Of a stretch of 64,000 nucleotides of DNA, positions 1 to 11,000 are shown piece by piece. Source of the stretch: Sweltsa coloradensis. Its lineage: Eukaryota > Arthropoda > Insecta > Plecoptera > Chloroperlidae. A program made the translations under genes and the position numbers. Every line of letters starts with the position of its first letter. The stretch's first letter is position 1. Where the stretch lies: the NCBI GenBank assembly GCA_024449915.1, contig JAMZAV010000365.1:186001-250000 (forward strand), written 5' to 3'. Below the pieces are notes generated by a model that saw only the letters and a list, made by a program, of their open reading frames with translations, had not been told where the DNA came from and did no database searches.

Positions 1-1437
1 TTGCACAGTTGTCATGTCACGTAGCAATGTACTTGTTGACCTACTTGTTTGTTCTCGTTGGTACGTAGGTACATTGAATGTAAAGGGTTACGTAATGATT
101 AGCTACAACTACGGTGGCATCGTAAGAAGCCATATATATTATCTTATTTGTTTCCGCTAAGCCAGCGCTCCATGTCGGCGAACGAGGCAAACGTTAGATT
201 TGAACTTCGTCTTTCATTGTTTACTAATGCGCTTATTTGTTACTAAACAACTACCATTAAGTCCTTGCGTAAGTCTCACTGCATTAGAAGCATGTGACGA
301 AACACGACTGAACGGGAGAGGCATTTATTTCAAAGGTAGATGCTTTGCACACCTAGTCACTTAAGGTGTCTCACATTGCCTTGTGATTGGCTGAATGTTG
401 TATATGCTCTCCGCTCTCTCTCTTCTCTTTCATGGAACAGATAATATACGTCTGGTTCGACTATGTATACTGACTGTAATATTCTATGTTGGGTCTAATA
501 CCTACTCTAACATAATATGTGTACATTTGATTTCCTCGTCAAACCCTCACAAGTTCTTTGAACCTGTTCAGATAATAAGACACCTTGTAACTTATTATAT
601 TTTCTTCTATAATATTGTAGTCTATTCATTTAACTTTTAATTTGTATCAGTCTATTTGTTATTTGCTTTGTGTCATGCATGCTACTGTAGATACACTTCT
701 TTGCTAATTATTTGCATGTTGAGTTTCGTTTTGCTATTTTGCTTCCAAAGATTGATAATGTGTTAACCCAGGCTTAGAACAATATAGGATATGTGCATGA
801 TATGAAGATTGAGACGAGGGAAATCCAGGAATTAAAAAACCCAACTATGTACTTGATGACTAGACTAAATTATTACTCCGTGTACCGTCTGTAGTAAAGG
901 TGTATTTTATTTTTGTTACGTGAATACATTTTAGTATTACCGTAGTATTTCCTGTTATTATCTAGTCTTATCAACTCAGGTCTTTTGAAAAATAAAAATA
1001 CATATTAAATTAATATAGGCCTAATAAATGAATGACTGTCTGTGTACTTTATTATGTAACATATGCGGCTAAATAATAATAAAAATAATAATAAAATTAA
1101 ATGATGATTGAGCCCTAGCTTTCAGCACAAAGGCAGCAGACTCGCTACATCTACCGACGTTAGTGTACCAGAAATACTCCATTAGGCCTACAATTTGTGT
1201 ACATCTCCATAAACTGTGTATGATGTTTGCTTAAATATTTATTTTAAATTTGTATAAAATAAATTAAATCAAATTAAATTTTGGTGCATATTAAATTAAT
1301 TAAAAATAGAAAGTGTACAAACCTTGGATTAAGAAGGCCTAGAGAACAAATTGGTGCTAATAACCTAAGGCCAGTACTAAACTTGTGTTGTTTGTGCAGT
1401 GGCCAACCCGCCCACATTAATAACCTAAGCCTGGTAC
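1..1437. other. Intron sequence of the LASP gene (no exon recognised)
   Basis: AT-rich non-coding sequence upstream of the first recognisable LASP exon. I see no exon with splice sites and a LASP-like reading frame; the LIM domain and nebulin-type repeats expected upstream must lie left of the window. Near its end (1370-1415) is a near-identical copy of the intron/exon border found again at 1969-2007. Confidence 0.5.
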
Positions 1438-2007
1438 CAGTGGCGTATCCAAGGTGGGGTAGTTGATGCAAACCCCCCCTTTTGCAAAAAAAAAACCATA
1501 TGAGTCACATAACAGTATCGCGGCTTTTGATTGCTCTTAATAACTTCTCCATTTGTTTCTTCTTTTGCTTCAATTAAATTGTTACCGGCTGAAATATATT
1601 ATGCATATATGAATTAAGACAGAATTAGAACCCAACTTTATTTTACAAATTTTATCTTATTGTGTTGATTTTATTTTTGTTTATCATGTATTAAGTAGTT
1701 ATTAATATCAAAAGCTTGAAAATAAAAAATATTTTATAGGTAATGAACTTCTGTAGTTATAGTAAAAGCGCATATAATAAAAAAATATTATATTAACAAA
1801 GGGCTCTTTACATATTGAAATTTGGTCATTGTGTATCTCCTAAACGTAGATTTTCAAAAATTTTACTTGAAAATAACAATTTTTTTGGTATTTAAAAAAA
1901 TGTACATTAAAGGGTAAACATTGGTCAATAACCCCCCGGTTTAGCCAACCGCATATCCCTAGCCTGGTACTAAACTTGTGTTGATTGTGTAGTGGCCAAC
2001 CCGCCCA
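1370..2007 (+). repeat. Duplicated 3' splice-site segment of LASP
   Basis: The stretch TACTAAACTTGTGTTG-TTGTG-(C/T)AG-TGGCCAACCCGCCCAC occurs at about 1370-1415 and again at 1969-2007, where it forms the acceptor and first codons of the LASP linker exon. The upstream copy keeps an AG and the same exon-like bases but soon meets a different sequence. The hAT-like element sits between the copies. Confidence 0.7.
1438..1962. mobile_element. hAT-like non-autonomous DNA element
   Basis: Begins with CAGTGGCGTATCCAAGG, a terminus also seen as a solo end at 22,024-22,037 (TACGCCACTG orientation). It is flanked on both sides by AGCCTGGTAC (1428-1437 and 1961-1970), which would contain an 8-bp target duplication as expected for hAT elements. 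No transposase reading frame is seen. The right terminus is a poor match to the left one, so the exact right end is uncertain. Confidence 0.6.
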
Positions 2008-2231
2008 CGCGCCGTGTCGGTTCAATCGCCGACCTTGACCCGGTGAACGACTTCTACGGCTCGCTGACGGCCGACTACAAGGCTCCCAACCACCACCCCG
2101 TCGCCCCCAACCACCCTATCAACCCCCACAACCAGACCTCCGCCATCCCCCACCACCACAACAACCACAACCACGCCGCGCCGCCAGCGAGCAACCATCA
2201 GCAACAGCAACACAAGCAGCCCATCACAGGG
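1993..2231 (+). CDS. LASP1: LASP linker exon
   Basis: Acceptor TTGATTGTGTAG, two bases completing a split codon, then 79 codons; donor GGG|GTACGT. The C-terminal half is low complexity, rich in His, Asn, Pro and Gln. The antisense frame is also open because of the CCN repeats and is taken as a shadow. Confidence 0.85.
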
Positions 2232-3055
2232 GTACGTTAGACTGCTCTTTCATTTACTTTCTACCTGCCATCTACATCCCGTGTCAAGCATCACAGGAAT
2301 CAGGAGTTTAACATGCCGGCTGCCGTATGTTAAAGTGTGGCAGACTGTGTCAAGAACGTAAAAAAAGTTTTATGTCCGACACCACAATTTTCAATGTCCG
2401 CAGTTGCTTCAACACATCAGAAATATAGGATACAAAGATTGTTTCTAAGTGTCGTACGTAAAGCGGTGTCGGTCATAAAAAACTTTATACGTCTGACACC
2501 ACGATTTATCACATATTATTGTATGGAAGCCTGAAAATTTAGATATTAATTTGTTCATGTAATATTACTCTAAATACTAAATAATAAATATCCAATTTCA
2601 AGGATTTGTCAGGATTTTCTAAGTATCTTCCAAGGACAAAATCAGTTTCTTGGTAGCAACCCTTCCCTTAATGTTTGACGCGCGATGGAGGAGGCGCTGG
2701 TGATTATTAAAATCATGTATTACTATTTCAAATGCTACCTCATTTTCAATGTGTCCAAAAATTATGAGGGTATGACTTATTTTAAAACATCTACGTTGTG
2801 TTGTGTGGGACAGTGTCTGTCCCGGATGTGTAATGTAATGTTCTGTTCTTGTGTACTCACACTCGCTCTCTCCTACAGCGGGTGTACCGTGCCATGTACG
2901 ACTACGATGCGCAAGATTCCGACGAAGTATCGTTCCACGACGGCGACATTATCATGAACTGTACGCCCATCGACGAGGGTTGGATGACGGGGATGATCCA
3001 GCGGACGGGCCAGTCCGGCATGCTACCCGCCAACTACGTAGAGCCTGCCAATTAG
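1993..3055 (+). CDS. LASP1: LASP-type LIM and SH3 domain protein (3' part: linker and SH3)
   Basis: The last two coding exons of a LASP family actin-binding adaptor, which acts at focal adhesions, Z-discs and the leading edge. Exon 1993-2231 encodes a linker beginning with a [20 protein letters not shown] segment, then an Asn/His/Pro/Gln-rich stretch. Exon 2879-3055 encodes a complete SH3 domain: ALYDY-type motif as AMYDYDAQD, the acidic DEVSFHDGD segment, the [11 protein letters not shown] strand and the terminal GMLPANYVE, followed by three residues and TAG. The two exons join in phase 0. LASP is known as LIM + nebulin repeats + linker + SH3 at the extreme C-terminus, and this matches. The LIM and nebulin parts lie outside the window. 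Nebulin-family relatives share this SH3 type, so LASP rather than LIM-nebulette is inferred from its short distance to the end. Confidence 0.92.
2879..3055 (+). CDS. LASP1: LASP SH3 exon with stop codon
   Basis: Acceptor CTCTCCTACAG at 2868-2878; a single 58-codon exon encodes the whole SH3 domain and ends in TAG at 3053-3055. The intron before it is 647 bp. Confidence 0.95.
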   Translation, partial: RVYRAMYDYDAQDSDEVSFHDGDIIMNCTPIDEGWMTGMIQRTGQSGMLPANYVEPAN

Positions 3056-4690
3056 AACTCTTCACTCTTCCTCTTCTTCTTACACTCTCAACCTACCTTA
3101 CGCGCGACGGAAGCTGAGCAGCCGGACAATCTACGGGCTTCCAACCATCAAACTGATTTGTTTTGTAGCTACCTAAACTGCTTATTAAGCGAGTTGGTTT
3201 TTAATCGATGAGAAGTCTGTACCGTCTATTGTTTTGTGATGTAACATTTGACCCGGCTTATGCGGCCAGTGCACAGATTATTAGTTTTTATTTAACGACA
3301 ATGTTCAGCGCGAGTCAAGGTATACTAAACAAAATTATGTTTTATTTCTGATTATTACTAGGTCCTAAAAATTATGTTTGTTCTTTTCAACGTGACCGGG
3401 CGTTGTCTCCAAACTTTACTCGATGTAATCAAGGACATGTTTATTTTTACAACTGTCATCGAGTGGGAAAATATCCCTCGGTCTTCATGTTGCAATATTG
3501 TTATCAAAGGTTGAATGCTACCTTGGCCCTCATTCAAAACTAGCAAGTTATATTTCATTAGCAATTGCTGCTATATACAAAATCTTTGTTTTGGTTACAT
3601 TGCTCAATTTAGCTAGTGGTTAATGGAATAGTTTGAGGATAAATTTACTTTGCATTAGATTTGTTAAGCACGACTCGACTGATTCTCAGTACCTACCTTA
3701 CCTGAATGGAAAGATTACATTTTGTAGCATTAAGTTCCCCCTCGCTGATGTGTTCAGAGCGAGCACGGTCGAGTCAACAGTTATGGCAAAGTCTATCAAC
3801 TATAGACTTCTTGTATGTTCATAGTAAGAAATATATTATTGTACAGTAATTTTTTTAATGTATGAACTTTTAAGTGCCTGTTGAATATTGGCTAGTACTA
3901 AGCCCATTCTTTTAGGTCTGCCATATTTTGACAAGTTTATCTCAACGTGCGTTACAAAACTCTTTGTGCCTCTTATTTTGCCGTGTACGGTTGCTTCTAT
4001 AAATGTTAATTCGTATAGATATATTTTTCTATATAATCTATGATATGTTTAGGAGATACGTTAGGCTATTGTTACGCTGCCTTTGTGGGAACAACCTTAT
4101 TTCTTCCATTCCATTTGTTGCATTTATTACCATTGTCCATAAACTTTTGTACGACCCTTATAGGTAAGGAATCATGTTACGTAACTACAGTATATTACTT
4201 CTTATGTAATAAGAATTCCCAAATCACTGGTCAGAACTTATCTATCTACTATAAAGATATTAAAAACCCCTTTTCCCTTAGAATGGTGTAAATTACTAAA
4301 TACACTTCAGCTGCCAGTCCTAGCGACTCATGCTCCAATCTTTTTCTAATGTGCACTGTTAACTCTCTTTCATCTGGGACTGTTATCAATTTACAACTGA
4401 GCGTGTATTGCAGTTACACCGTTTACCTATTTACATCATCTTGATGAGTTATGGAGTCGACTTTCGAAGATACAAATTGTAAACTATTTATTTTTTATCA
4501 CTTTAAAACAAAATACAAATTGCTATTCATTCGAACTAAATGCTTTAAAATGTTTTGATTTTAATCACAAGAGTATAAGATTAAGATACTTAAACATATT
4601 TTCTCTTGTATATTATATATTATAATTTCTGTAACTAAGTGTAGTTTGATGACAAGTTAAATAAACTGTAATATTTCACAAATAACTGCA
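3056..4690 (+). other. LASP 3' UTR and tail-to-tail intergenic gap
   Basis: No coding potential is seen. AATAAA at 4660-4665 is the best polyadenylation signal for LASP; this would give a 3' UTR of about 1.6 kb. The neighbouring CCDC13 stop codon on the opposite strand is only about 120 bp further on, so the two transcripts may overlap at their 3' ends. Confidence 0.5.
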
Positions 4691-4786
4691 ATTTACTTTC
4701 TCACCAATAATGTTTGTTCTACACCACCAACCAGTTTGTACTAATCATGATTTTTGAACACAGAATGTGATTTAAGACGCTGCACA

Positions 4787-5020
4787 TCATCGGCTTCCGA
4801 AGAGTGACCGCCCGCTATACATACTGCCCTGTTTAGAGCCGTCCAGGAACAAGCGTTGCGCCTCCTCGAACGCACTCTTGTAAATCCTGAGGTCCTGATC
4901 CTTCTCCTGTTGAACGCAGTCGAGCCTCGCCTTGAGCGCAAGGAGTTCCTCTTGCATCAACTCCATCTTGTATCGGGCGCCGTCTCTGACCGTGTTCGTG
5001 TCCGAAGCGAGCGATGCACG
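4787..5020 (-). CDS. CCDC13: CCDC13 last exon
   Basis: The reading frame ending in TGA at 4789-4787 encodes MELMQEELLALKARLD and KDQDLRIYKSAFEEAQRLFL, the family's C-terminal signature. An in-frame stop near 5063 limits the upstream extent, and the acceptor cannot be fixed: a CAG near 5021 gives the wrong phase for direct joining to exon 6116-5840, so a small extra exon may lie between them. Confidence 0.7.
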   Translation of the reverse strand, partial: RASLASDTNTVRDGARYKMELMQEELLALKARLDCVQQEKDQDLRIYKSAFEEAQRLFLDGSKQGSMYSGRSLFGSR

Positions 5021-8000
5021 GGACCCCGCGTAGCTGCCACCTCGCCAGTCAGCCGCAACCGTTGATCAAACCGAGTCTAAACATCTAAAAGAACATTCCC
5101 AAAAAGAAACTCTAGTTAATATTAAGATCGATTGGATGTTAATCACGTGGAAGGGTAGGAAAAAAAATCATTGAGGGGTTTTTAGAAATGAAACAAACCT
5201 CTCTATACTGGCGGAGACTTAAAGTATTGGAAAAGGAGTTCAAACATGTAAGTGGTGGCAAGTCATCACAATCCAGACCATTTGGTACATTAGTATTCTA
5301 TTTAGTGTTGAAACTCATCTCCCTCATGCTTCTCGGTGATTAGAGAATGGTGGTGATTTTTAAGATCTAGTACTCTAATAAATGCAATATTAATTCATAA
5401 TTAGTGCAAAAACAAATCCGAGTTGACGCGTTTCTTGTCATTGACTTGGTATTTGGGCTGAGTGATTATTGAGGGTCATTTATGAATAATCTAGGCTTAC
5501 CGCTTGGCAATGAATAACTAATTTGATACCCATGACTACACTTAGACAGTGGACACATATGACTATGAGCAAATTGGAGGAATTGTCATATATCTGTGTC
5601 ATGTACGTGCCACATTCATACACCATGATTATTTACTTGGCACTTTATAAATTGAATTGAATATAATTAAAGAAAAAAAAATTCATGAACTGAACCATTA
5701 CGTAAGAATAGATTTTCTGTTAGTACTTTTATCTCTCTAATTTGTCAGCTTCTATCACACCAAGAAGGCAAGCTGCTGGATTCTATCCAACACTCATTCC
5801 AGCCTAATGTCATCAATGTACGGACCACACCCTACCTACCTTCTCCATCTCTAGCCGTCCTACCCTGGCCTCCAGCCGGGCGCTCTTGGCTCTCTCGCGT
5901 CTCAGGCCGTCGGCTGCCTCTGCCGCTCGGCTACGCTCTACGTCTAGCCGATGGTTCAACAGGGCTACCAACTCGAGCAGTCTGATTCGCTCGGCCTCGG
6001 CGGCCAGCAGGAGTGTCTGACTTTCTCCTTGTTCCGCCGATATGTCGGACGATGTCGAGTTCTGGCGACTGTTTAACCGGCTGCCGCTGTAGCGACGACT
6101 AGCGGTGCCACATTCACTGCGACAGATAGAAATCCTCCATTAGAACCCGATAATGTCTGCATTAAACAGCACTCTTTACAAATCTACACATTAGTACGCT
6201 ACACTTTTTCTTCTTTTTATCCGAACTAGAGTGTTACTCTTCCCGTTTCCATTGGCCTTGCGTGAAAGCTACAGACTAAATTCACTAAATTAACTTGGCA
6301 CCTTAAAATTAATTAGTCTTTTTTGATTGGTAGGAACATGAGACATGGTACGGTAAACATGTTGCACTGTGAACGGTTGCAATGTATCATATTATTATGT
6401 CTTTCTGGACTACAGAATTGCCAAATTTCAACTTTGTTACAACCATAAATTCTAAATGACGTTATTGTAATGTTTAGGCCTTACTCAGTGTACAATGGCA
6501 CATACTGCCTAACTACAATAGAAATTTATTACTCGTTCCACTATTCTACAGACGTCTTGTATTGTATCTGGATACTCATCGGTACATCCTCTGACGTAAC
6601 TATAGTATCTCCAAGTGTATTCTCTCGTCGCTTATTCTCTGGTCAGCTCGTTTGCGAGTATTTCTCCTCCCACTTCTCGCTGCTTTAAGCTCGGTTTTCG
6701 CTTTTCCTCTCTCCGCTGCTTTACTTTCTCTACGCTTCTCTGATTGCTCAGTTCCTAGTAAGGCTAACCACTTGTTTATATGGAAATCAATCCAGAAATT
6801 ATTGAAACCAAAAGTTAGAATATCGAATGATTTGTCTCGACTCTATTGAATGTTGACATTAACGTTTAGGACGGGGATTGTTTGGAGATCAGGAATGTGT
6901 TTGACATACGTCTTTTCATATTGGGCCTACGAGGTTGTCAACAAAAAAGTTCTTCGTAATTTTTCTCCAAATTTTGAATGCTGTTATATTATTTATTATT
7001 GAATGTTACTATTTGATTTTGGCATAGTTGCAGTCCTAGTATGTGATAAGTGATTACTGATTACTGATAGTGATTGGTGATAATTTTTATTTGATCCCAA
7101 GGAAAGCCTGAATATTTTATACTTGTTGTAGACCTATAATATATATACACTATACAGTATTTATGTAGGCCTACTTCATTGCTAGAACAGCTCCAAAGTC
7201 ACTGTTCACATACCCATCATATTTTGATTGAATTGAAGTCAATTTCAGAAAATAACAACCTCTGCATAATCCGGGATTTAAAGTTTGAAATTTACCGAAG
7301 TATGAAAAGAAGCTGTAAGTACAGTGAAAGTTATTACATCAATCTCCCAGGGACTGAAATATTAATTTGTTTTAAGGACCAGATAATGATAAAACCTTTT
7401 TTTTTAAATGGTGTGTTGATTTAGACTGGTGGACTTGTGGCAAATCTTATGTTTTGATGGAAAATTGAATGGATTGTGTTGAATACAAGAAAGCTTGATT
7501 GATGAGACACCCATCAAGGAGTAGCCATTTAAAGATAACCGCTCACCGACAATGTCTTTATGAGCTCCTTGTCGTGATCGTCCCTCTGCATATAATGCTC
7601 GATGGTTTTCTTCTTCCTCTCGACCTCCGTCTCCCAGACTCTACACCGCGCCCTCGTAGCATCGAGCTTGCGTTTCACTTCTTCCAGTTGCTGCGTCTTC
7701 TCGTGGAGATCTCGCGTCATCTGCTCCTGCGCGGCTTGGCGTTCTTTATTCATCTGACGCACGGCGGTCACTCCGCTGTTCATCACTAGCAAGTAGCAAC
7801 ACAATATAGTTTATAAATAAATAAATAAATTGGTATTTAGAGTCAACCCACTCAAGTCATATAATTGATTTTCAGTGGGGGACAGTAAACCAAAGAGACC
7901 AAGCCAACCATGTAGGCACCTCCGACACAATCGAACCAAAGATCAATATTTTTAATAGGAAATATAGCAATCAGTGGTATGGACAGTGCAAACACCCGCG

Positions 8001-11000
8001 GATCAACAAGGCCGATTCAGAACAACTTTAAATTTATTATGTTCCTCGTTGCTAGGACGGCTCCAAAGTCACCGTTTACAAGTTTACAAACTCCTAAGAC
8101 AAGAACTGATGGACTTAAGTCCAAATCAGTAGTTGAAAAACTTGTGACTTTAGTCCATTCAGTTGTCATTTAGTTTACCTAGTACAGTATTTATTTATAT
8201 GTACCAATCATATATTTTACCGGGACCAGGGTTCAAAATGAGAGATTATACTTTACTAACTTATCATTATCTGACCCTATTTCCAGCTATGAAGTTTGGT
8301 AGGGGGTTAGAGGACCCCACCACATCCTTTCTCCCCGAGTTCATCGAAGGCGGCTAGTCACCCGTGCATCGTGCTCCCACATCATTTTCTCTTTCTTCCT
8401 TAATGTTTTGGTTTTGTGTGTTATGTAATTTTTATTAAACTTTTTTTTTTGATAGACCAAAGCAATTTTCATGTCCAACATGTTAAACAAAAGCAACGCC
8501 CGCATCGTACCTGAAGGCCTCTCCTCCCCGCTCTGTTCCTTGAGTTTGTCTTGGAGGCTGGCGACTTTCTGTTGCAGAGACAGAATCTGCTGGGCTCGGC
8601 CTTTCCATCCGGACGTTGCGCTCGTTATACTGTGTATTGACACGGCCTCTCCTATCTCGCTTGCCAATGCCTGCACATAGAATAACTCGTATTATACGCT
8701 TTCACCTGTTCTTCCTTCTTTCTCAATCTCTTACCTCTTTTTCAAATCAATACATTTATTTTGCAAATAGGTAGATGCTACCAATACAGTTTCAATCAGT
8801 AATAAAGGTGAATGTTTCTTGTGAAAGTTCTTAATAATATTTAATTTTTAACGGATTGTTGTTAATTTTCCTTTGTCAACCTTCAGTTTGAAAAGATTTT
8901 TGAATAAAAGTCAAAATATCACAAATAAATATTGCTAAAGTGCAGTGTTATGTCCAATAAACAATTTAAAGAATATATACCCGTTTTACTAGTTTATTTT
9001 ATCTAATTAATAATACATTTTGAATTGTGTGCAAACTGAGGTATGCTTGCTTACAAAACCATATTTTGAGACTTGGTAAAGGTTTAAAACTTGGTATGAA
9101 GCTTGAAACTGTTAAAAAAAAAAGTTGCCAATACTGCAGCAAAATGAGAATGCACAGTACATAAGTAAACAATTGGTGTTTTGGTTTTGGTCATGAATTA
9201 ATTCTCTCAAATCTATTTTTAATTTGTCAGAAATTACTGTTATATGATAACATAAAACTTAAAAGTGGTAACTAATAGTTGAATATCTTTCACTGTGTAG
9301 GTACCTACCTTATTTGCCAACTTCAATTCTTGTTTGAGTTGTTGGTTTTGGTTGAGAGACTCGCATAATTTACTCATTGTTGCATTCAACTTCTCAGTCA
9401 ACGCTTTTGTTTCGCTTTCATTCGATTCAAGACTTTCTGTTGGTCACATGAAAACAAGATTGATACATATAGTAGCAACGCAAAATAACAACTTGTGATC
9501 ATTTCAAGCTTTTTTTTATGGAAATCAAATCCAGCCCAGCGGGGTTATAGTATCTGACAATCTGTTTAAGAAGGCATTTCCTGTAACACATTCACTAGCT
9601 CGGTATTGCCCATGTTATTTATGCAAAATGGCCTATGAAGTAAGCGACTCTAGAATGATTCAAGATACTTAGCTGTTCAAGGCTAAAAAAACTGGGAAAA
9701 TCTGGGGGAAAAATAGATATGGGAAATATTTTATGTTTCTGGAATTTTCTTCTTTCCAAAAATAATTTCTGAAGCTCAACAAATCAAATCTACAATCAGA
9801 AAAATTTCTGTTTTTATTTTCCCAGCAAGTCAAGTTTGCAGCCTGGAAAAAATATGGAAACACTAGAAAATGTCAGGGTATTCGGTGACCTAAAATGAGT
9901 ATACTCCGTGGTTAGGCTTATATTTTTAAGTGACATTTTTCACAAGGGTTAGATCTTTGCCATTATGCCTTGTGGAACTTGATTTTATACTCGCATACAT
10001 ACAGTAAGATGGCGTTGCTTAATTTTAGTAAAATACGTATTTCTAAAAGTTATTGTTCGTACCCTGGTCTGAGCCATCCCCAGATTCTTGCGGCGACGGT
10101 GACGTGGGCTCCCCTCCTCGCTCGTACGCCTTGAGCTTCTTCTCCGCCGTCCGCCATCTTGTCTTGGCCCCCTCGTACTCGGCGGTGAGCTCTCGGACGC
10201 GCTTGGACAGCTCTACGATCTTGCTCGCGGCCAGCTCCGACGCCCGGCCCAGCCCGAGGAGCGGAGACTGAGCGTTGCTGAGCAGCTGCTCGTTCTGGTT
10301 GATGCACAGACGGAGGTCGGCTTCCTTCTCTTCCAGTTCGCGCTGCAGCCGGCCGTTGTGCGCACTCAGCTCCTGAGGGAAGCAGTATCATCCACCGGGA
10401 TCGGGATTTACATAGATTTGGGTTCCGTTAATTTATTAAGCGAGCGTTTCCATTTGACTCTGCCGGAAAAATTAGTCACTGTTTTTTTTTTTTTTTTTTT
10501 TTGTTTTTTTGTTTTTTTTTTTTTTTGTTTGTTTGTATGTCTCGCCATAACGTTCGAACGGAGGCTCGGATCGAGTTGAAATTTTGACCATCCGCAAGCT
10601 TCGTTCTCGATTGAATGCCATTAGTTTTGTGGCAAAATCGTTCAAAAAGTTAAAAAGTTACATTAAAGTTAATCGAAAGTTTAACGGGGACAAAATCTGA
10701 GATAGCCAAATCATTTAGAATGTCCGTCCGGTCACGAATATGTTAATTTTATTTTGATCCGATAAGTAGTGTAGATGGAAATTACATTATAACAAAAGTA
10801 ACATTGCCATGGCAACGAAAAGACGCGCGAAGTTTCTAATGCACTGCCACCTAGAAGTAATCAAAATACTTTCGAGGAAGCAGTCTATTATTTGTCAACA
10901 AAGAGTTTAAATAGTTTTCCCAAGGAGTCAAGGTCCTCTAGATGGCGGTGGATTTATTCACAAAGTAAAGGTTACACACGGGTTTACCCAAATACCTTGG

